64,000 nucleotides of DNA from Deltaproteobacteria bacterium (GTDB lineage Bacteria > Desulfobacterota > Desulfuromonadia > Desulfuromonadales > BM103). Position 1 is the first letter of the stretch. Each line of letters opens with the position of its first letter. Under the pieces are notes generated by a model that was given only the letters and a program-made list of their open reading frames with translations, was not told the DNA's origin and did not search any database. The position numbers and the translations under genes are program-made. Below, piece by piece: positions 8,368 through 17,952 of this stretch. The stretch is taken from contig JAGXHL010000097.1 in NCBI GenBank assembly GCA_024636215.1, forward strand, positions 11,967 to 75,966, written 5' to 3'.

Positions 8368-10447
8368 CAGGGGTGGGTATTTAAAATACCTGGCATTGCT
8401 GACTTATCTGCTTCTGCTGGCGGTGGTCTTTACTTTGCTGGTCAAGGAATGGCCAGATAAAGAGCCCGTCTTTTCCTTGTCGGGCATTGGCACAAAGATC
8501 AACTCCGGGCAGGTGACCCTTGAGGTTTATGGCGAACATTTTCATTCGGGCATCAAAGGTGTTTTAACCAAAAGCCTGGTCAACGAAGAAGCTTTGCTCT
8601 GGCATCATTACAAGGATATCCCTTTCAGGGTTTTCGATAAGAGGGAAAACCTCTTACTGGCTTCTTACCGAAGCAACAAACTTGTCAGCCTCTCTCTTTC
8701 GGATGAAGCCGCTCCGAAATTGCTCGGTTCGATTGACGTTGCAGGAATTGTTGGCCAGATCAAGCTCATTGACAACATGGCTGTGGTGGGTATGACGCGT
8801 AGCCACGGAGTTTCCATTATTGATATGATTGATCCTGAACGTTTGACAATAGCTGCTCATTTTCCGATCGCAGGATCAGTGTTCAGTATCGTCGAAGGTC
8901 ACGGTTTTGTGTACGTTACAGGTGTCGGTATGGGAGTCGCCCGGCTCGATCTTACCGAGAAAAAACCCGAAATTGTAACCTTTGCGAAGCTGGATTCTCC
9001 ATGGCGCATGGCCATTCAGGGTCAACGACTAGCCGTAGCGACATTGAAAGGTCGTGTCCATCTCTTTGAAATTAGGGGGGCAGGGCAACCCCCGGTTGAG
9101 GTTGGCAGCCTTGATTTCCCGGCTGCGGTATTGGCCGTTAGCTTCACAGGCGAGAAACTTGTTGTTGCAGCTGCTGACAACAGCCTGTCTGCTTTCAGCC
9201 TGTCTGAGTGGCCGGCCTTGGAAACCTTCGCCTTGTTGAATTTGCCCGAAAAGGCTATGGCCGTGGAGACGGTTCCCGGCCAGGAAAGTGTGGTTGTCAG
9301 TCTGGTTTCCAATGGCTTTTCTCTGGTTGATGTCAGTCCGCCCGAAAAGCCTGCTATGCGCAGCTGGCTCAGGCTGCCGCAATCAACTCAAAGCTTAAAG
9401 GTTAACCCGGAACAGATTATCGCCACCGGCAGCGGCGGTTTGCAGGCGTTTTACCTCGCAGGTATGGGCTCTGAAGACCTGTCGCCGCGGGTCTGGGATG
9501 CTGTCGATATACAAGTGCATTATCGTCTGGGGTCCTGGAATGAGTACATTTATGGTTTTGATAAACATGGGGTGGCTAAAATCCTCGGCAAGACTCTGGA
9601 AGAGCCGACTCACCTGAACCGCTATCTACCCCTCATTGATGCCGATGGCATCGGGTTTTATGACCAACAGCAAAACGGCCAGCTGCAAAAACTCGGTTCG
9701 CTAAGCCTGCGGGAGGAGGCTCTGGATGTCCAGTCGCGAGGTGGCTACCTGTATGTTCTGCATCACGAAGGCTTGCGGGTATTCTCCGGAGTAAGTCCCG
9801 AGACGATGGTGGCTATCAGTGATTTGCGGCTCACGGGAAGGCCTCAAAGTTTTGAATTCCTGAGCTCGACAGCAATCATGATCTCTTCCAGGGATCAGGG
9901 CCTGTCGGTTGTGGACATCGAGAGTCCCGAAGAACCAAAAGTGTTGTCCGGCCTGACGCTGCCACGTCATCTGCAAAGCAGTGTCACACGAGATATGTTG
10001 GTCGACGGCTCGCGACTCTATGTCTCCTGGGGCATGGGAGGGGTGCAAATCTTTGACATCAGCACACCACTCCATCCCGCGTTGATTCAGGTTGTTGAAA
10101 CTCCCGGGCATGCAAGGAGAATGGCCCTGCACGATGGCCTTTTGCTGGTTGCCGTTCGGAATTCGGGGCTGTTTGTCATTGATGTTGAAGATCCAGCGCA
10201 AGCGTTACCGGTGGGTCTTTTGCCGGTGCCGTTACGTATTGATCAGATGGCTGTTGCTGAAGATGGTTTAATTATCGGCAGCAGATACGGCGGGACCATG
10301 AAGCTCCCTCTGCCGCAAAGGCTGCATCGGTTGCGCTTGGTCAATGAAGGTGAAATAGAGGTTGATGTCGATACTGTTGAAAAAGGACAATACGTCTATC
10401 TTTATGACCGGCGGTCGGCAGGCCGGATCGCCGTGGATGTGCCCTGA
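8357..10447 (+). CDS. Membrane-anchored LVIVD-repeat beta-propeller protein 2
   Basis: 696 aa, start inside the end of the previous gene (11-nt overlap) and preceded by GGGAGGT at a good distance, which supports ATG 8357. Signal anchor at about residues 9-28. A short segment after it (about residues 40-60) has an IPT/TIG-like VTLEVYGEHF pattern (weak). Multiple LVIVD blades follow: GVSIIDMIDPERLTIAA, GFSLVDVSPPEKPAM, GLSVVDIESPEEPKVLSG, GVQIFDISTPLHPA, GLFVIDVEDPAQALPVG. Predicted periplasmic and tethered to the inner membrane. It is paralogous to the upstream gene. It converges with the TonB-dependent receptor (12-bp gap) without an obvious terminator. Function not known; context with kinase, receptor and TonB suggests a role in an envelope uptake or sensing system (inference). 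Confidence 0.8.
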   Translation: MSTSRGGYLKYLALLTYLLLLAVVFTLLVKEWPDKEPVFSLSGIGTKINSGQVTLEVYGEHFHSGIKGVLTKSLVNEEALLWHHYKDIPFRVFDKRENLLLASYRSNKLVSLSLSDEAAPKLLGSIDVAGIVGQIKLIDNMAVVGMTRSHGVSIIDMIDPERLTIAAHFPIAGSVFSIVEGHGFVYVTGVGMGVARLDLTEKKPEIVTFAKLDSPWRMAIQGQRLAVATLKGRVHLFEIRGAGQPPVEVGSLDFPAAVLAVSFTGEKLVVAAADNSLSAFSLSEWPALETFALLNLPEKAMAVETVPGQESVVVSLVSNGFSLVDVSPPEKPAMRSWLRLPQSTQSLKVNPEQIIATGSGGLQAFYLAGMGSEDLSPRVWDAVDIQVHYRLGSWNEYIYGFDKHGVAKILGKTLEEPTHLNRYLPLIDADGIGFYDQQQNGQLQKLGSLSLREEALDVQSRGGYLYVLHHEGLRVFSGVSPETMVAISDLRLTGRPQSFEFLSSTAIMISSRDQGLSVVDIESPEEPKVLSGLTLPRHLQSSVTRDMLVDGSRLYVSWGMGGVQIFDISTPLHPALIQVVETPGHARRMALHDGLLLVAVRNSGLFVIDVEDPAQALPVGLLPVPLRIDQMAVAEDGLIIGSRYGGTMKLPLPQRLHRLRLVNEGEIEVDVDTVEKGQYVYLYDRRSAGRIAVDVP

Positions 10448-10459
10448 TCTGCTGAGCGC

Positions 10460-12937
10460 TTAAAATTTGTAGGTCATGCCGAGCCAGAACTGGCGGCCGA
10501 GTTCGTAGATGTCGTCGGAGTTGCCGGCCAGAACCTTCTGGTTGAAGACGTTGTTGAGCTCTGCGTTGATCGAAATGGATTGTGCGTTCCTGAAGAGTTT
10601 CTCCCACTTCAGGGTCCAGTCAAAGATCCACGACTCGGGCTGTTTAGCCTCCTCGTAAATATCGTAAGTTAATCCTGAAGGAAGTTCGTAGTCATCGCCG
10701 GTGTTTTCCAAAGTCGTATAGCCGCTACGGTATCTTGTGGCGTTGGTAAAAGTGAAATCGAACGGCAATTTGACGGAATAAACCAGGTTGCCTACAAAAT
10801 CACGATTGAAGTCCGGGCTGGGCAGGTCTGAACGGTCGACCAGGGAATTGCGATACCATACCGGATCAGCGAGGCCGTCATCGTTTTTATCCAACGACTC
10901 GGTGTATTCAGCGTAATCGCTGTTGCTGGTTTCGGTTTCTTGCCAGGTTGCGCCAAGAAACAGGTAGTGGTTACGCCAGGATCTTTCCCAAGAGAGGCTG
11001 GCGGCCTTGTGCTTGCTCTCGCCGTTATTGGTCCACTCCGTGTGAATGTAGCCGGTGTCCGGGTCTTTGTCGAGAAGTCTGCTGGCCAGTTGATCCTCAG
11101 CGTCGCGCTCCAGGTAGTTGATCTCCAGCTGGCCGCCGAATAACTCCTGATTGATACCGACGGTTATCTCTTCTGAATAGGGGGTCTTGAGGTCCGAAAG
11201 CTGTTTTGCCGCGATGGAGGTACGGTCTCTCTCTGCCCATTCCTCAGGTTTGCCATTGTCGAGCCTGGTCGATCTTCTCCAGTTCGTGAATGGTGTCTTT
11301 TGTTCCTCGAGGGCGTAGGTCAGCAGGGTTTTTCCGTAATAACGGTTGAAGCCGGTGTAGACATTCGTCCTGCCGTCACCAAAGACATCATAACCCGCGG
11401 CAAGGCGCGGCGCCAGGTTGGTGTTGTCCTGCAGGTTGTCACTGGAAACTCTCAGGCCTGGACGGAGGGTCAGTTGTCCGATCTCAATCCGGTCTTCAAG
11501 GTAGGCATCGTAGAACTTGATGGTGACTTTTGCACTGTCTTCGGGATAGACGTTTTTGATATACATGAACTGCTGATTGTTGATGCAGTCGATTGCGCCC
11601 TCTTCACAGAGGACCTCGGTGTTTTGTGTTGCCAGAGTGTGGTTGGTGAACTCTTCTGTCCGGTCGAAAGTCCCTTTGATGTTCTCGAAACTGAAACCGT
11701 AGCCAAGATTGTGTTGTATTGTTTGAGCTCCCAGGGGGTCCATTTTGACATGAAGGTTGACTGAGATGGTTTCCTGTTCTTTCTCTATGTCTCCGAAGCC
11801 CCCTTCTTTGCTGTACTTGAATTTTTTGTCGGCATCCGTAACCTCTCCCCAGGGTTTGGAGTCGGTGACCTGCCAGTTGCTGTAAACGTTTGGAGCTTCT
11901 CGGCTGTTGGTACTGCGCGTGTATCCCAGGCCGAACTCAACCGTTGCAGAATCTGTTCGATGCTCAAGGTTTGTTGTCAAGCCATAGGCCTGGTTTTCCA
12001 GGGTGTACTCACTGTTGACGACCTCGTCTTTGAAATAGTCGGCCTCGTAGGGGGCATAGGTCCCCGTGATTGACAGCCTGGTGTCGGGGCTGAAATGTGT
12101 CACGGACTTGAGGAAGAAGTTCTCGATACTTCTGGACTGGTTCTGTTTGTCGATCGTGTAGGAGGGGACATCGATCTGGTAAAGAGGGATTTTTGAGTAG
12201 ACCAGGCTGTAACTGGCGAGAAGACCTGTTTTCTCGGTGATGGGAATGTCCAGTAAAACCGATCCGTCGTATTTGTCAAATTCGGGCTGGACGCCACCGG
12301 CGATCGGGTTGTCGTACTCATCTTCACGGTCTCTGCTTATATGGAACTCGGTCCATTCCGAGCGAGTGTGTCGTACACTGGCTTCTCCACCGAAAACTCC
12401 TGAGGGGTCGCGGGTCTCGATGTCCACGACGCCGCCGGTAAAACTGCCATATCTGGCCGGAACGTTGCTCCTGTAAACGGTGATGTTTTCAACCAGGCTG
12501 GGGTGAAGGAAGTTCTGTTGTGGATGCCCGGGAACGTTATTGGTGTTGTCGATGTCGTTGAAGGTGGGGTCGAGCAGGCTGTTGTTGCTGAAGCCGTCGG
12601 TCACGAAGTTGTTCTCGTAGCTTCGACCTCCTGAAATGGACAGGTCGGGGGGGAGAATCTCGCCGGCGTTGTCAGATGTGCGGTTGAATTCCCCTAACTG
12701 GAGACCGGGTAAAACTCCGAGGGCTTCGTTGATGCTGCCATTTTTTTTCGGCAGCTTTTCAAGCATCTCACGACTCAAGGTTTCGGTTGTCGTTAAGGGC
12801 GCTTCCGCCTGTCCAACAACAGTGACCTGCTCCAAAGTCGGAATCTGTTCCTTGACGTCGGATTCAAGAGCCATAGCGAATTTCGGGAGTATTGCCAGAA
12901 ACAAGAAAACGAGAGTTGTCGCAGTTTTTGAAAACAT
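10460..12937 (-). CDS. TonB-dependent outer-membrane receptor
   Basis: 825 aa. Signal peptide of about 23 residues ending FAMA, then a mature N-terminus with a TonB-box-like EQVTVVG, a plug domain (NEALGVLPGLQLGEFNR, then GGRSYENNFVTDGF, then VYRSNVPARYGSFTGGVVDIETRDP) and a 22-strand-type barrel ending in the aromatic FWLGMTYKF, with the C-terminal Phe typical of outer-membrane proteins. One Cys pair (CEEGAIDC) probably sits in an external loop. Active importer of a scarce ligand (siderophore, cobalamin, sugar or metal chelate) powered by TonB; the substrate cannot be told. Divergently transcribed from a tonB gene 172 bp away, the likely partner. I saw no clear Fur box in the shared upstream region. 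Confidence 0.9.
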   Translation of the reverse strand: MFSKTATTLVFLFLAILPKFAMALESDVKEQIPTLEQVTVVGQAEAPLTTTETLSREMLEKLPKKNGSINEALGVLPGLQLGEFNRTSDNAGEILPPDLSISGGRSYENNFVTDGFSNNSLLDPTFNDIDNTNNVPGHPQQNFLHPSLVENITVYRSNVPARYGSFTGGVVDIETRDPSGVFGGEASVRHTRSEWTEFHISRDREDEYDNPIAGGVQPEFDKYDGSVLLDIPITEKTGLLASYSLVYSKIPLYQIDVPSYTIDKQNQSRSIENFFLKSVTHFSPDTRLSITGTYAPYEADYFKDEVVNSEYTLENQAYGLTTNLEHRTDSATVEFGLGYTRSTNSREAPNVYSNWQVTDSKPWGEVTDADKKFKYSKEGGFGDIEKEQETISVNLHVKMDPLGAQTIQHNLGYGFSFENIKGTFDRTEEFTNHTLATQNTEVLCEEGAIDCINNQQFMYIKNVYPEDSAKVTIKFYDAYLEDRIEIGQLTLRPGLRVSSDNLQDNTNLAPRLAAGYDVFGDGRTNVYTGFNRYYGKTLLTYALEEQKTPFTNWRRSTRLDNGKPEEWAERDRTSIAAKQLSDLKTPYSEEITVGINQELFGGQLEINYLERDAEDQLASRLLDKDPDTGYIHTEWTNNGESKHKAASLSWERSWRNHYLFLGATWQETETSNSDYAEYTESLDKNDDGLADPVWYRNSLVDRSDLPSPDFNRDFVGNLVYSVKLPFDFTFTNATRYRSGYTTLENTGDDYELPSGLTYDIYEEAKQPESWIFDWTLKWEKLFRNAQSISINAELNNVFNQKVLAGNSDDIYELGRQFWLGMTYKF

Positions 12938-13040
12938 GGTAGACTCCCGTGTTGTTGAAAGATTGGTGGGTTAACTCATGAAATAAATGTGGCATTGTTC
13001 AAATATCTCAGGCTTGGTGTCAACCTAGAAAAGAATTAAA

Positions 13041-13051
13041 CGTGATCCACG
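13041..13051. promoter_or_regulatory. Small inverted repeat in the receptor/tonB divergent region
   Basis: CGTG-ATC-CACG is a perfect 4-bp inverted repeat with a 3-nt centre, placed about 100 bp upstream of the receptor start and 60 bp upstream of tonB. It could be an operator for a shared regulator, but a repeat this short occurs often by chance. Nothing else recognisable is in 12938-13109. Confidence 0.2.
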
Positions 13052-13109
13052 TGTTAAAATTGTTCTCCCTGCGTCGTCTTTGGCCTTTTTCTGACGTCTC
13101 TTCAAACGG

Positions 13110-13910
13110 ATGGTTTGCAACGGAATGTTCGCTAATTTACCCCCTGTTCTCAGGCTGATCCTTTTTCTGACCGTCTCTGCAGGCATGCATGGCGGCTTGG
13201 TGTTTTATGATTGGTTGGGCGCACCTGCAGAATCCAGGCTGACGGCAGGTCCTGTGACGATTTCTTTACTTCCTGCAGTCACCGCTTTGCCGAAACAGAC
13301 AAAAACGCAACCCGTGCAGGCTTCGGTTGCCGAACAGCCCAACAAACCAACCCCTCCAGAGAAAAAGTTGCGCGCTCCATCTTTGGCTGAAGTTCATAAG
13401 CCGCAAACCAAAAAGCTCTCACCTGTCACGGCGGTGAAGCCGGTGCAAGAGGAATCTCAAGCTTCCGAACCTGTTTGTCTAACACCGAATGAGATTATTT
13501 CTGAAGTTTCCTCTGCAGACGGCCCCAAGGCTTCTATGGAGACCATAGAGCAGGTTGAGTTGACCTCTTTGCCACCTGGCGAGAGTAAGAAGACGGTCAA
13601 GATGCCTTCTTCATTTAGCTCTTCTTCACTGGTTGAAGCGGTCCCTCATTATCGTAATAACCCTCTCCCGGAATATCCACGCCTGGCAAGAAGAAAACAT
13701 TGGGAAGGTGTGGTCTGGCTGTTGGTTGATGTCTCGCCAGAGGGGAGGGTTGATGATCTTCAGGTTGAGGAAACCTCTGGCCACAAGCTGCTTGACCGTG
13801 CTGCTGAGCGAACGGTCAAGCGCTGGCAATTCTCTCCGGCCACTCGCGGCGGACTGCCTGTTTCCAGCCAGGTCCGCATACCGGTGCGCTTTCGTCTCGA
13901 AAACGGCTGA
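13110..13910 (+). CDS. tonB: Energy transducer TonB
   Basis: 266 aa. N-terminal membrane anchor (about residues 12-32), a long Pro/Lys/Glu-rich periplasmic linker (residues about 60-150) and a C-terminal TonB domain (about 185-264) containing NPLPEYPRLARR, GVVWLLVDVSPEGRVDDLQV and RWQFSPAT. TonB couples the proton motive force of an ExbBD complex to outer-membrane receptors; no exbB/exbD is in this window. The divergent receptor at 10460-12937 is the obvious partner. An alternative start at ATG 13125 would remove five residues. No clear terminator follows. Confidence 0.9.
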   Translation: MVCNGMFANLPPVLRLILFLTVSAGMHGGLVFYDWLGAPAESRLTAGPVTISLLPAVTALPKQTKTQPVQASVAEQPNKPTPPEKKLRAPSLAEVHKPQTKKLSPVTAVKPVQEESQASEPVCLTPNEIISEVSSADGPKASMETIEQVELTSLPPGESKKTVKMPSSFSSSSLVEAVPHYRNNPLPEYPRLARRKHWEGVVWLLVDVSPEGRVDDLQVEETSGHKLLDRAAERTVKRWQFSPATRGGLPVSSQVRIPVRFRLENG

Positions 13911-13978
13911 GTGTACGGGCCTGCAGCTGAAAATGATTTTTTTCTTGAGGCCAATCTATTACAAGTTCAAGTTTAGTC

Positions 13979-14007
13979 TTGCATTATTGATTTTTGCATG
14001 CTAGAAA
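13979..14007 (+). promoter_or_regulatory. Promoter of the tRNA cluster
   Basis: TTGCAT (13979-13984), a 17-bp spacer, then TAGAAA (14002-14007). The predicted start point is a few bases before the first tRNA base at 14017, the layout expected of a tRNA operon promoter. It may also serve tig downstream. Confidence 0.5.
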
Positions 14008-14016
14008 ACCGTTCTT

Positions 14017-14096
<80 letters not shown>

Positions 14097-14099
14097 TAA

Positions 14100-14176
14100 G
14101 CGCCAGTAGCTCAGCTGGACAGAGCAACGGCCTTCTAAGCCGTGGGTCGAGGGTTCGAGTCCTTCCTGGCGCGCCA
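14100..14176 (+). tRNA. tRNA-Arg (anticodon TCT)
   Basis: 77 nt; acceptor GCGCCAG/CTGGCGC, anticodon stem ACGGC/GCCGT with loop CTTCTAA giving TCT, discriminator G, encoded CCA. Only six bases after tRNA-Pro. Confidence 0.97.
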
Positions 14177-14230
14177 TTTGTGGCAATCGGGGCAGGTCTC
14201 CCGGCTCTGGCTTTAAGTTTTATTCTTTGT

Positions 14231-14307
14231 GGTGGGTGTAGCTCAGTCGGTAGAGCACTGGATTGTGGCTCCAGTTGTCGCGGGTTCAATCCCCGTCACT
14301 CACCCCA
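14231..14307 (+). tRNA. tRNA-His (anticodon GTG)
   Basis: Acceptor GTGGGTG/CACTCAC; the extra G at 14231 opposite discriminator C is the G-1 identity element of tRNA-His. Anticodon loop TTGTGGC gives GTG; encoded CCA. Confidence 0.97.
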
Positions 14308-14386
14308 TAATTATTTCGGGCCTGCCTTTTCCCCCGTCAACCCCTCTAATTTTTGTGGCGGTTCTCTAGGGAAAAGCCGGGCCTTA

Positions 14387-14430
14387 CTTGTTTGTGACCA
14401 ATATATGCCTTGTTTGTGACCGATATCTGC
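14387..14430 (+). repeat. 22-bp tandem duplication abutting tRNA-Leu
   Basis: Units 14387-14408 and 14409-14430 share 20 of 22 bases (CTTGTTTGTGACCAATATATGC and CTTGTTTGTGACCGATATCTGC). The second copy ends on the first two bases of tRNA-Leu. Confidence 0.8.
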
Positions 14431-14513
14431 GGGTGTGGTGGAACTGGTAGACACGCTAGATTTAGGATCTAGTGCCGTAAGGTGTGGGGGTTCGACTCCC
14501 TCCACCCGCACCA
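14429..14513 (+). tRNA. tRNA-Leu (anticodon TAG)
   Basis: 85 nt with a long variable arm (class II). Acceptor GCGGGTG/CACCCGC, anticodon stem CTAGA/TCTAG with loop TTTAGGA giving TAG, discriminator A, encoded CCA. Last of the four; the trigger factor gene starts 97 bp on. Confidence 0.97.
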
Positions 14514-14610
14514 TTTAAATTCATAAGTTGATTCAAAATTATTGATTAAAATAATTCCGGTTCCTGCGTTTATGTGCAAGATTCCGGGAGAGGACGTGAG
14601 GAGCGAACCT

Positions 14611-15987
14611 ATGAACGTTACAGTTGAAGATGTCAGCAGCATTAAAAAGAAATTGAGCTTCGAGGTTGCTGCGGACCAGGTTGATAAAGAAATCAGCAGG
14701 GCTTTTAAGAAAATCGGCAAGACCGCCAAGATCAAAGGCTTCCGTGCCGGCAAGATCCCCGAAGCGGTTCTTGAAAAATATTATGGGGCCCAGATGGAGC
14801 AGGAAGTCCTCTCGCGCCTGATCAACGACACCTATTTCAAAGCGCTTCAGGATAATGCGATCCCTGCAGTCGGTGAGCCCAGCATCCTTGACAGTAGCGG
14901 CATCAACAAGGGGCAAGCTTTCACTTATGAGGCGGAGGTAGAGATCAAGCCGGAGGTTACGGCTAAGGACTACACCAAGCTTGCTCTTGAAAAGGAGAAG
15001 TTTGTTGCCGACCCCAAGGTTCTCGAAAGCCGTCTTGAAGAGATGCGCACTTCCCGTGCCCAGGTCGAGCCGACCAGCCGTGAAAAAGCCCGCAAGGGTG
15101 ATTCTGTGGTCATCGATTTTGAAGGTTTTGTGGACGGCGTGGCATTTGAAGGGGGTAAGGGTGACGATTACCTGCTTGAGCTTGGTTCAGATTCTTTTAT
15201 CCCCGGCTTTGAAGACCAGGTCGTTGGCATGCAGCGCGAAGAGGCCAGAGATGTCGAGGTCACTTTCCCTGAAGAGTACGGTCAGGCCGAGCTGGCTGGC
15301 AAACCGGCTGTCTTCAAGGTTGTTATGAAAGAGATCAAGGAGAAGGTTGTCCCCGAGCTTAATGACGAATTTGCCAAAGGCTTCGGAGTTGATACCCTTG
15401 ATGAACTGAAAGCCCAATTACAGACCAGTTACGAGACCCAGGAAAAGAATCGGGTTGAGGGTGACCTGCGAGAGAAGCTGGTTGGCAAGTTGATTGAAAA
15501 CAACCCGATCGAGGTCCCAGAAGCGATGATCGTCAAGCAGCTTGAGTTTATGTATGAGAACATCTGCAACCGGATGCAGTCTCAAGGTATGAAGCCGGAG
15601 ATGCTCGGCATCACTCCGGAGAACTTCCGCGAGAACTATCGTGAGACAGCCATTGAGCAGGTGAGCGGCAACCTGATTCTGGACGCCATCGGCCGCCAGG
15701 AAAATATTGTCGCTGATGAGTCTGAAATTGATGCCAAACTGGAAGAGATCGCTACCATGGCCAACGCTCCGCTCGATATGGTCAAGAAATACTATGCCGG
15801 CGCTGAAGCCCGTAGCGGCCTGATGGCCCAGATCGCCGAAGAGAAGGTGATCAGCTTCCTCCTTGAGAACGCCAAGGTAAAGGACGTTGCTCCCAAGAAA
15901 GAGAAAACGGCGGCTGCCGATAAAGATCCTGCCACTGACAAGGCGAAAAACAAGACTGAGAAGAAAGCTGACAAGGGGGACGCATGA
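14611..15987 (+). CDS. tig: Trigger factor, ribosome-bound chaperone and prolyl isomerase
   Basis: 458 aa from the ATG at 14611, which follows GAGGAG; an upstream in-frame ATG at 14542 lacks a ribosome site and would add non-conserved residues. The N-terminal ribosome-binding domain carries the variant signature GFRAGKIP (about residues 44-51; consensus GFRxGxxP). The central FKBP-like PPIase domain (about 150-240) has [14 protein letters not shown] and GFEDQVVGM. The C-terminal helical cradle ends in an Ala/Lys/Asp-rich tail of about 35 residues. It binds nascent chains at the exit tunnel. The last bases overlap clpP (ATGA), giving the conserved tig-clpP-clpX-lon order of bacterial protein quality control. 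Confidence 0.97.
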   Translation: MNVTVEDVSSIKKKLSFEVAADQVDKEISRAFKKIGKTAKIKGFRAGKIPEAVLEKYYGAQMEQEVLSRLINDTYFKALQDNAIPAVGEPSILDSSGINKGQAFTYEAEVEIKPEVTAKDYTKLALEKEKFVADPKVLESRLEEMRTSRAQVEPTSREKARKGDSVVIDFEGFVDGVAFEGGKGDDYLLELGSDSFIPGFEDQVVGMQREEARDVEVTFPEEYGQAELAGKPAVFKVVMKEIKEKVVPELNDEFAKGFGVDTLDELKAQLQTSYETQEKNRVEGDLREKLVGKLIENNPIEVPEAMIVKQLEFMYENICNRMQSQGMKPEMLGITPENFRENYRETAIEQVSGNLILDAIGRQENIVADESEIDAKLEEIATMANAPLDMVKKYYAGAEARSGLMAQIAEEKVISFLLENAKVKDVAPKKEKTAAADKDPATDKAKNKTEKKADKGDA

Positions 15988-16577
15988 ACCTGATTCCTAT
16001 GGTCGTTGAGCAAACCGGTCGCGGTGAACGCTCCTACGATATCTACTCTCGCCTGCTCAAAGACCGGATTATTTTTCTGGGCGGCGGTATTGACGATCAT
16101 GTGGCCAATCTGATCATTGCCCAGATGCTTTTTCTCGAGTCGGAAGACTCTGAAAAAGATATCCACCTCTATATCAATTCCCCCGGCGGGGTTGTGACCG
16201 CAGGGCTGGCGATTTATGACACCATGCAGTATCTGAAGGCTCCGGTCTCCACCATTTGTGTTGGCCAGGCCGCCAGTATGGGCGCTCTTCTGTTGGCTTC
16301 CGGTACAGCAGGCAAGCGTTACGCTCTGCCGCACGCCCGCATTATGATTCATCAACCGCTCGGTGGTTTTCAGGGCCAGGCTACTGATATCAGTATTCAC
16401 GCCCGGGAGATTCTGCGCCTGAAGGAGACTCTCAACGGTATCATGGCTGAGCATTCCGGTAAGGATATCACCCAGTTGGCGTCTGATACCGAGCGTGATT
16501 TCTTCATGGGTAGCGAAGCCGCAAAGGAGTATGGTATTATCGACGACATAGTGAGCAGAAAGCCCTCGGCAGTGTGA
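15984..16577 (+). CDS. clpP: ATP-dependent Clp protease proteolytic subunit ClpP
   Basis: 197 aa, complete. Tetradecameric serine peptidase that degrades proteins unfolded by ClpX. The catalytic triad is visible: Ser98 in [11 protein letters not shown], His123 in MIHQPLGG and an Asp near residue 172 in [15 protein letters not shown] near residue 64 forms the substrate loop. The start overlaps tig by 4 nt and is preceded by AAGGGGG. An 85-bp gap separates it from clpX, with no terminator in it. Confidence 0.98.
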   Translation: MNLIPMVVEQTGRGERSYDIYSRLLKDRIIFLGGGIDDHVANLIIAQMLFLESEDSEKDIHLYINSPGGVVTAGLAIYDTMQYLKAPVSTICVGQAASMGALLLASGTAGKRYALPHARIMIHQPLGGFQGQATDISIHAREILRLKETLNGIMAEHSGKDITQLASDTERDFFMGSEAAKEYGIIDDIVSRKPSAV

Positions 16578-16662
16578 TCCCTGTTGTTGAAGCGTTTGTG
16601 GCCGGTGGAGTTGTGACCGGCGTGCTTGCGGAAAAGATAAAGTTTTCAAAAGAGGTGAGAGA

Positions 16663-17910
16663 GTGACCCAAAAGAGTGGCAGTGGAGACCAATTGACCTG
16701 CTCGTTCTGTGGTAAAGCACAGGAAGAGGTAAAGAAGCTGATTGCCGGACCGGCGGTTTATATCTGCGACGAGTGTATTGAGCTCTGCAAGGATATTATC
16801 GCTGAGGAAGCCCAGCTTGAAGAGGTTCCTTTAGGTGGCGGTCAGCTGCCTAAACCGGTCGAAATCAAGGATGTCCTTGATGATTTCGTGATCGGCCAGG
16901 AGCGTGCCAAGAAAGTCCTCGCCGTTGCCGTCTACAACCACTACAAGCGTGTCGAGGCTTCCGAGAAGGCCAGTGATGTCGAAGTCCAGAAAAGTAATAT
17001 TCTACTGCTCGGACCGACCGGCAGCGGCAAAACCTTGCTGGCCCAGACTTTGGCCAGGGTCCTGGATGTTCCCTTCGCTATTGCCGATGCAACCAACCTG
17101 ACTGAAGCCGGTTACGTTGGTGAAGACGTCGAGAATATTATCCTGAGCCTTTTGCAAGCCGCTGACTACGACCTGGAAAAAGCCCAGAAGGGCATTATCT
17201 ATATCGACGAGGTCGATAAGATTGCCCGTAAATCAGACTCTCCATCGATTACCCGTGATGTCTCCGGAGAAGGTGTCCAGCAGGCGTTGCTCAAGATCAT
17301 CGAGGGAACGACCGCCAGTGTGCCGCCCAAGGGTGGCCGCAAACATCCGCAGCAGGAGTTCCTCAAGGTTGATACAACCAATATCCTTTTCATCTGCGGT
17401 GGTGCCTTTGCCGGCCTTGAAACTGTGATCGGCCAACGTGTCGGTGCCAAGACCATGGGCTTTGGTGCGGACTCTGCGCAAAAAAAAGAAGAAAAGATCG
17501 GCGAAGTCCTCTGCCGGGTTGAGCCCGGCGACTTGCTTAAGTACGGTTTGATCCCCGAATTTATTGGCCGTCTGCCGATTGTGGCAACGCTTGATGAGCT
17601 GGATGAGGCTGCGCTGGTTCGAATTCTGAACGAGCCTAAAAATGCCCTGGTCAAACAGTATCAGAAGCTCTTCGACATGGAGGGCGTTGACCTACGCTTC
17701 AGTGATGGCGCCCTGGTCGCTGTGGCCGCAGAGGCGCTCAAGCGCAAAACGGGTGCGCGAGGACTGCGCTCGATCCTTGAAAATGCTATGCTTGATGTCA
17801 TGTATGACATCCCTTCCCAGGATCGTGTCAGGGAAGTTATGATCAACGAAGATGTGATTTATAAGGGCACCCAGCCTATTGTAATCTACGAATGCGCCGA
17901 GTCGGCCTGA
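16663..17910 (+). CDS. clpX: ATP-dependent Clp protease ATP-binding subunit ClpX
   Basis: 415 aa beginning at a GTG preceded by AGAGGTGAG. AAA+ unfoldase that feeds tagged substrates to ClpP. The N-terminal zinc-binding domain has Cys13, Cys16, Cys35 and Cys38; Walker A GPTGSGKT at 117-124; Walker [14 protein letters not shown]; the IGF-type ClpP-binding loop region is present as TMGFGAD; sensor and arginine-finger segments are intact. Family length is 415-425 aa. Lon follows after 42 bp, so tig-clpP-clpX-lon is probably one transcription unit with internal promoters possible. Confidence 0.98.
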   Translation: MTQKSGSGDQLTCSFCGKAQEEVKKLIAGPAVYICDECIELCKDIIAEEAQLEEVPLGGGQLPKPVEIKDVLDDFVIGQERAKKVLAVAVYNHYKRVEASEKASDVEVQKSNILLLGPTGSGKTLLAQTLARVLDVPFAIADATNLTEAGYVGEDVENIILSLLQAADYDLEKAQKGIIYIDEVDKIARKSDSPSITRDVSGEGVQQALLKIIEGTTASVPPKGGRKHPQQEFLKVDTTNILFICGGAFAGLETVIGQRVGAKTMGFGADSAQKKEEKIGEVLCRVEPGDLLKYGLIPEFIGRLPIVATLDELDEAALVRILNEPKNALVKQYQKLFDMEGVDLRFSDGALVAVAAEALKRKTGARGLRSILENAMLDVMYDIPSQDRVREVMINEDVIYKGTQPIVIYECAESA

Positions 17911-17952
17911 TAGAGTTCCTGTCGGGCTTGTGCTCAGCCGGAAGATATTGTT

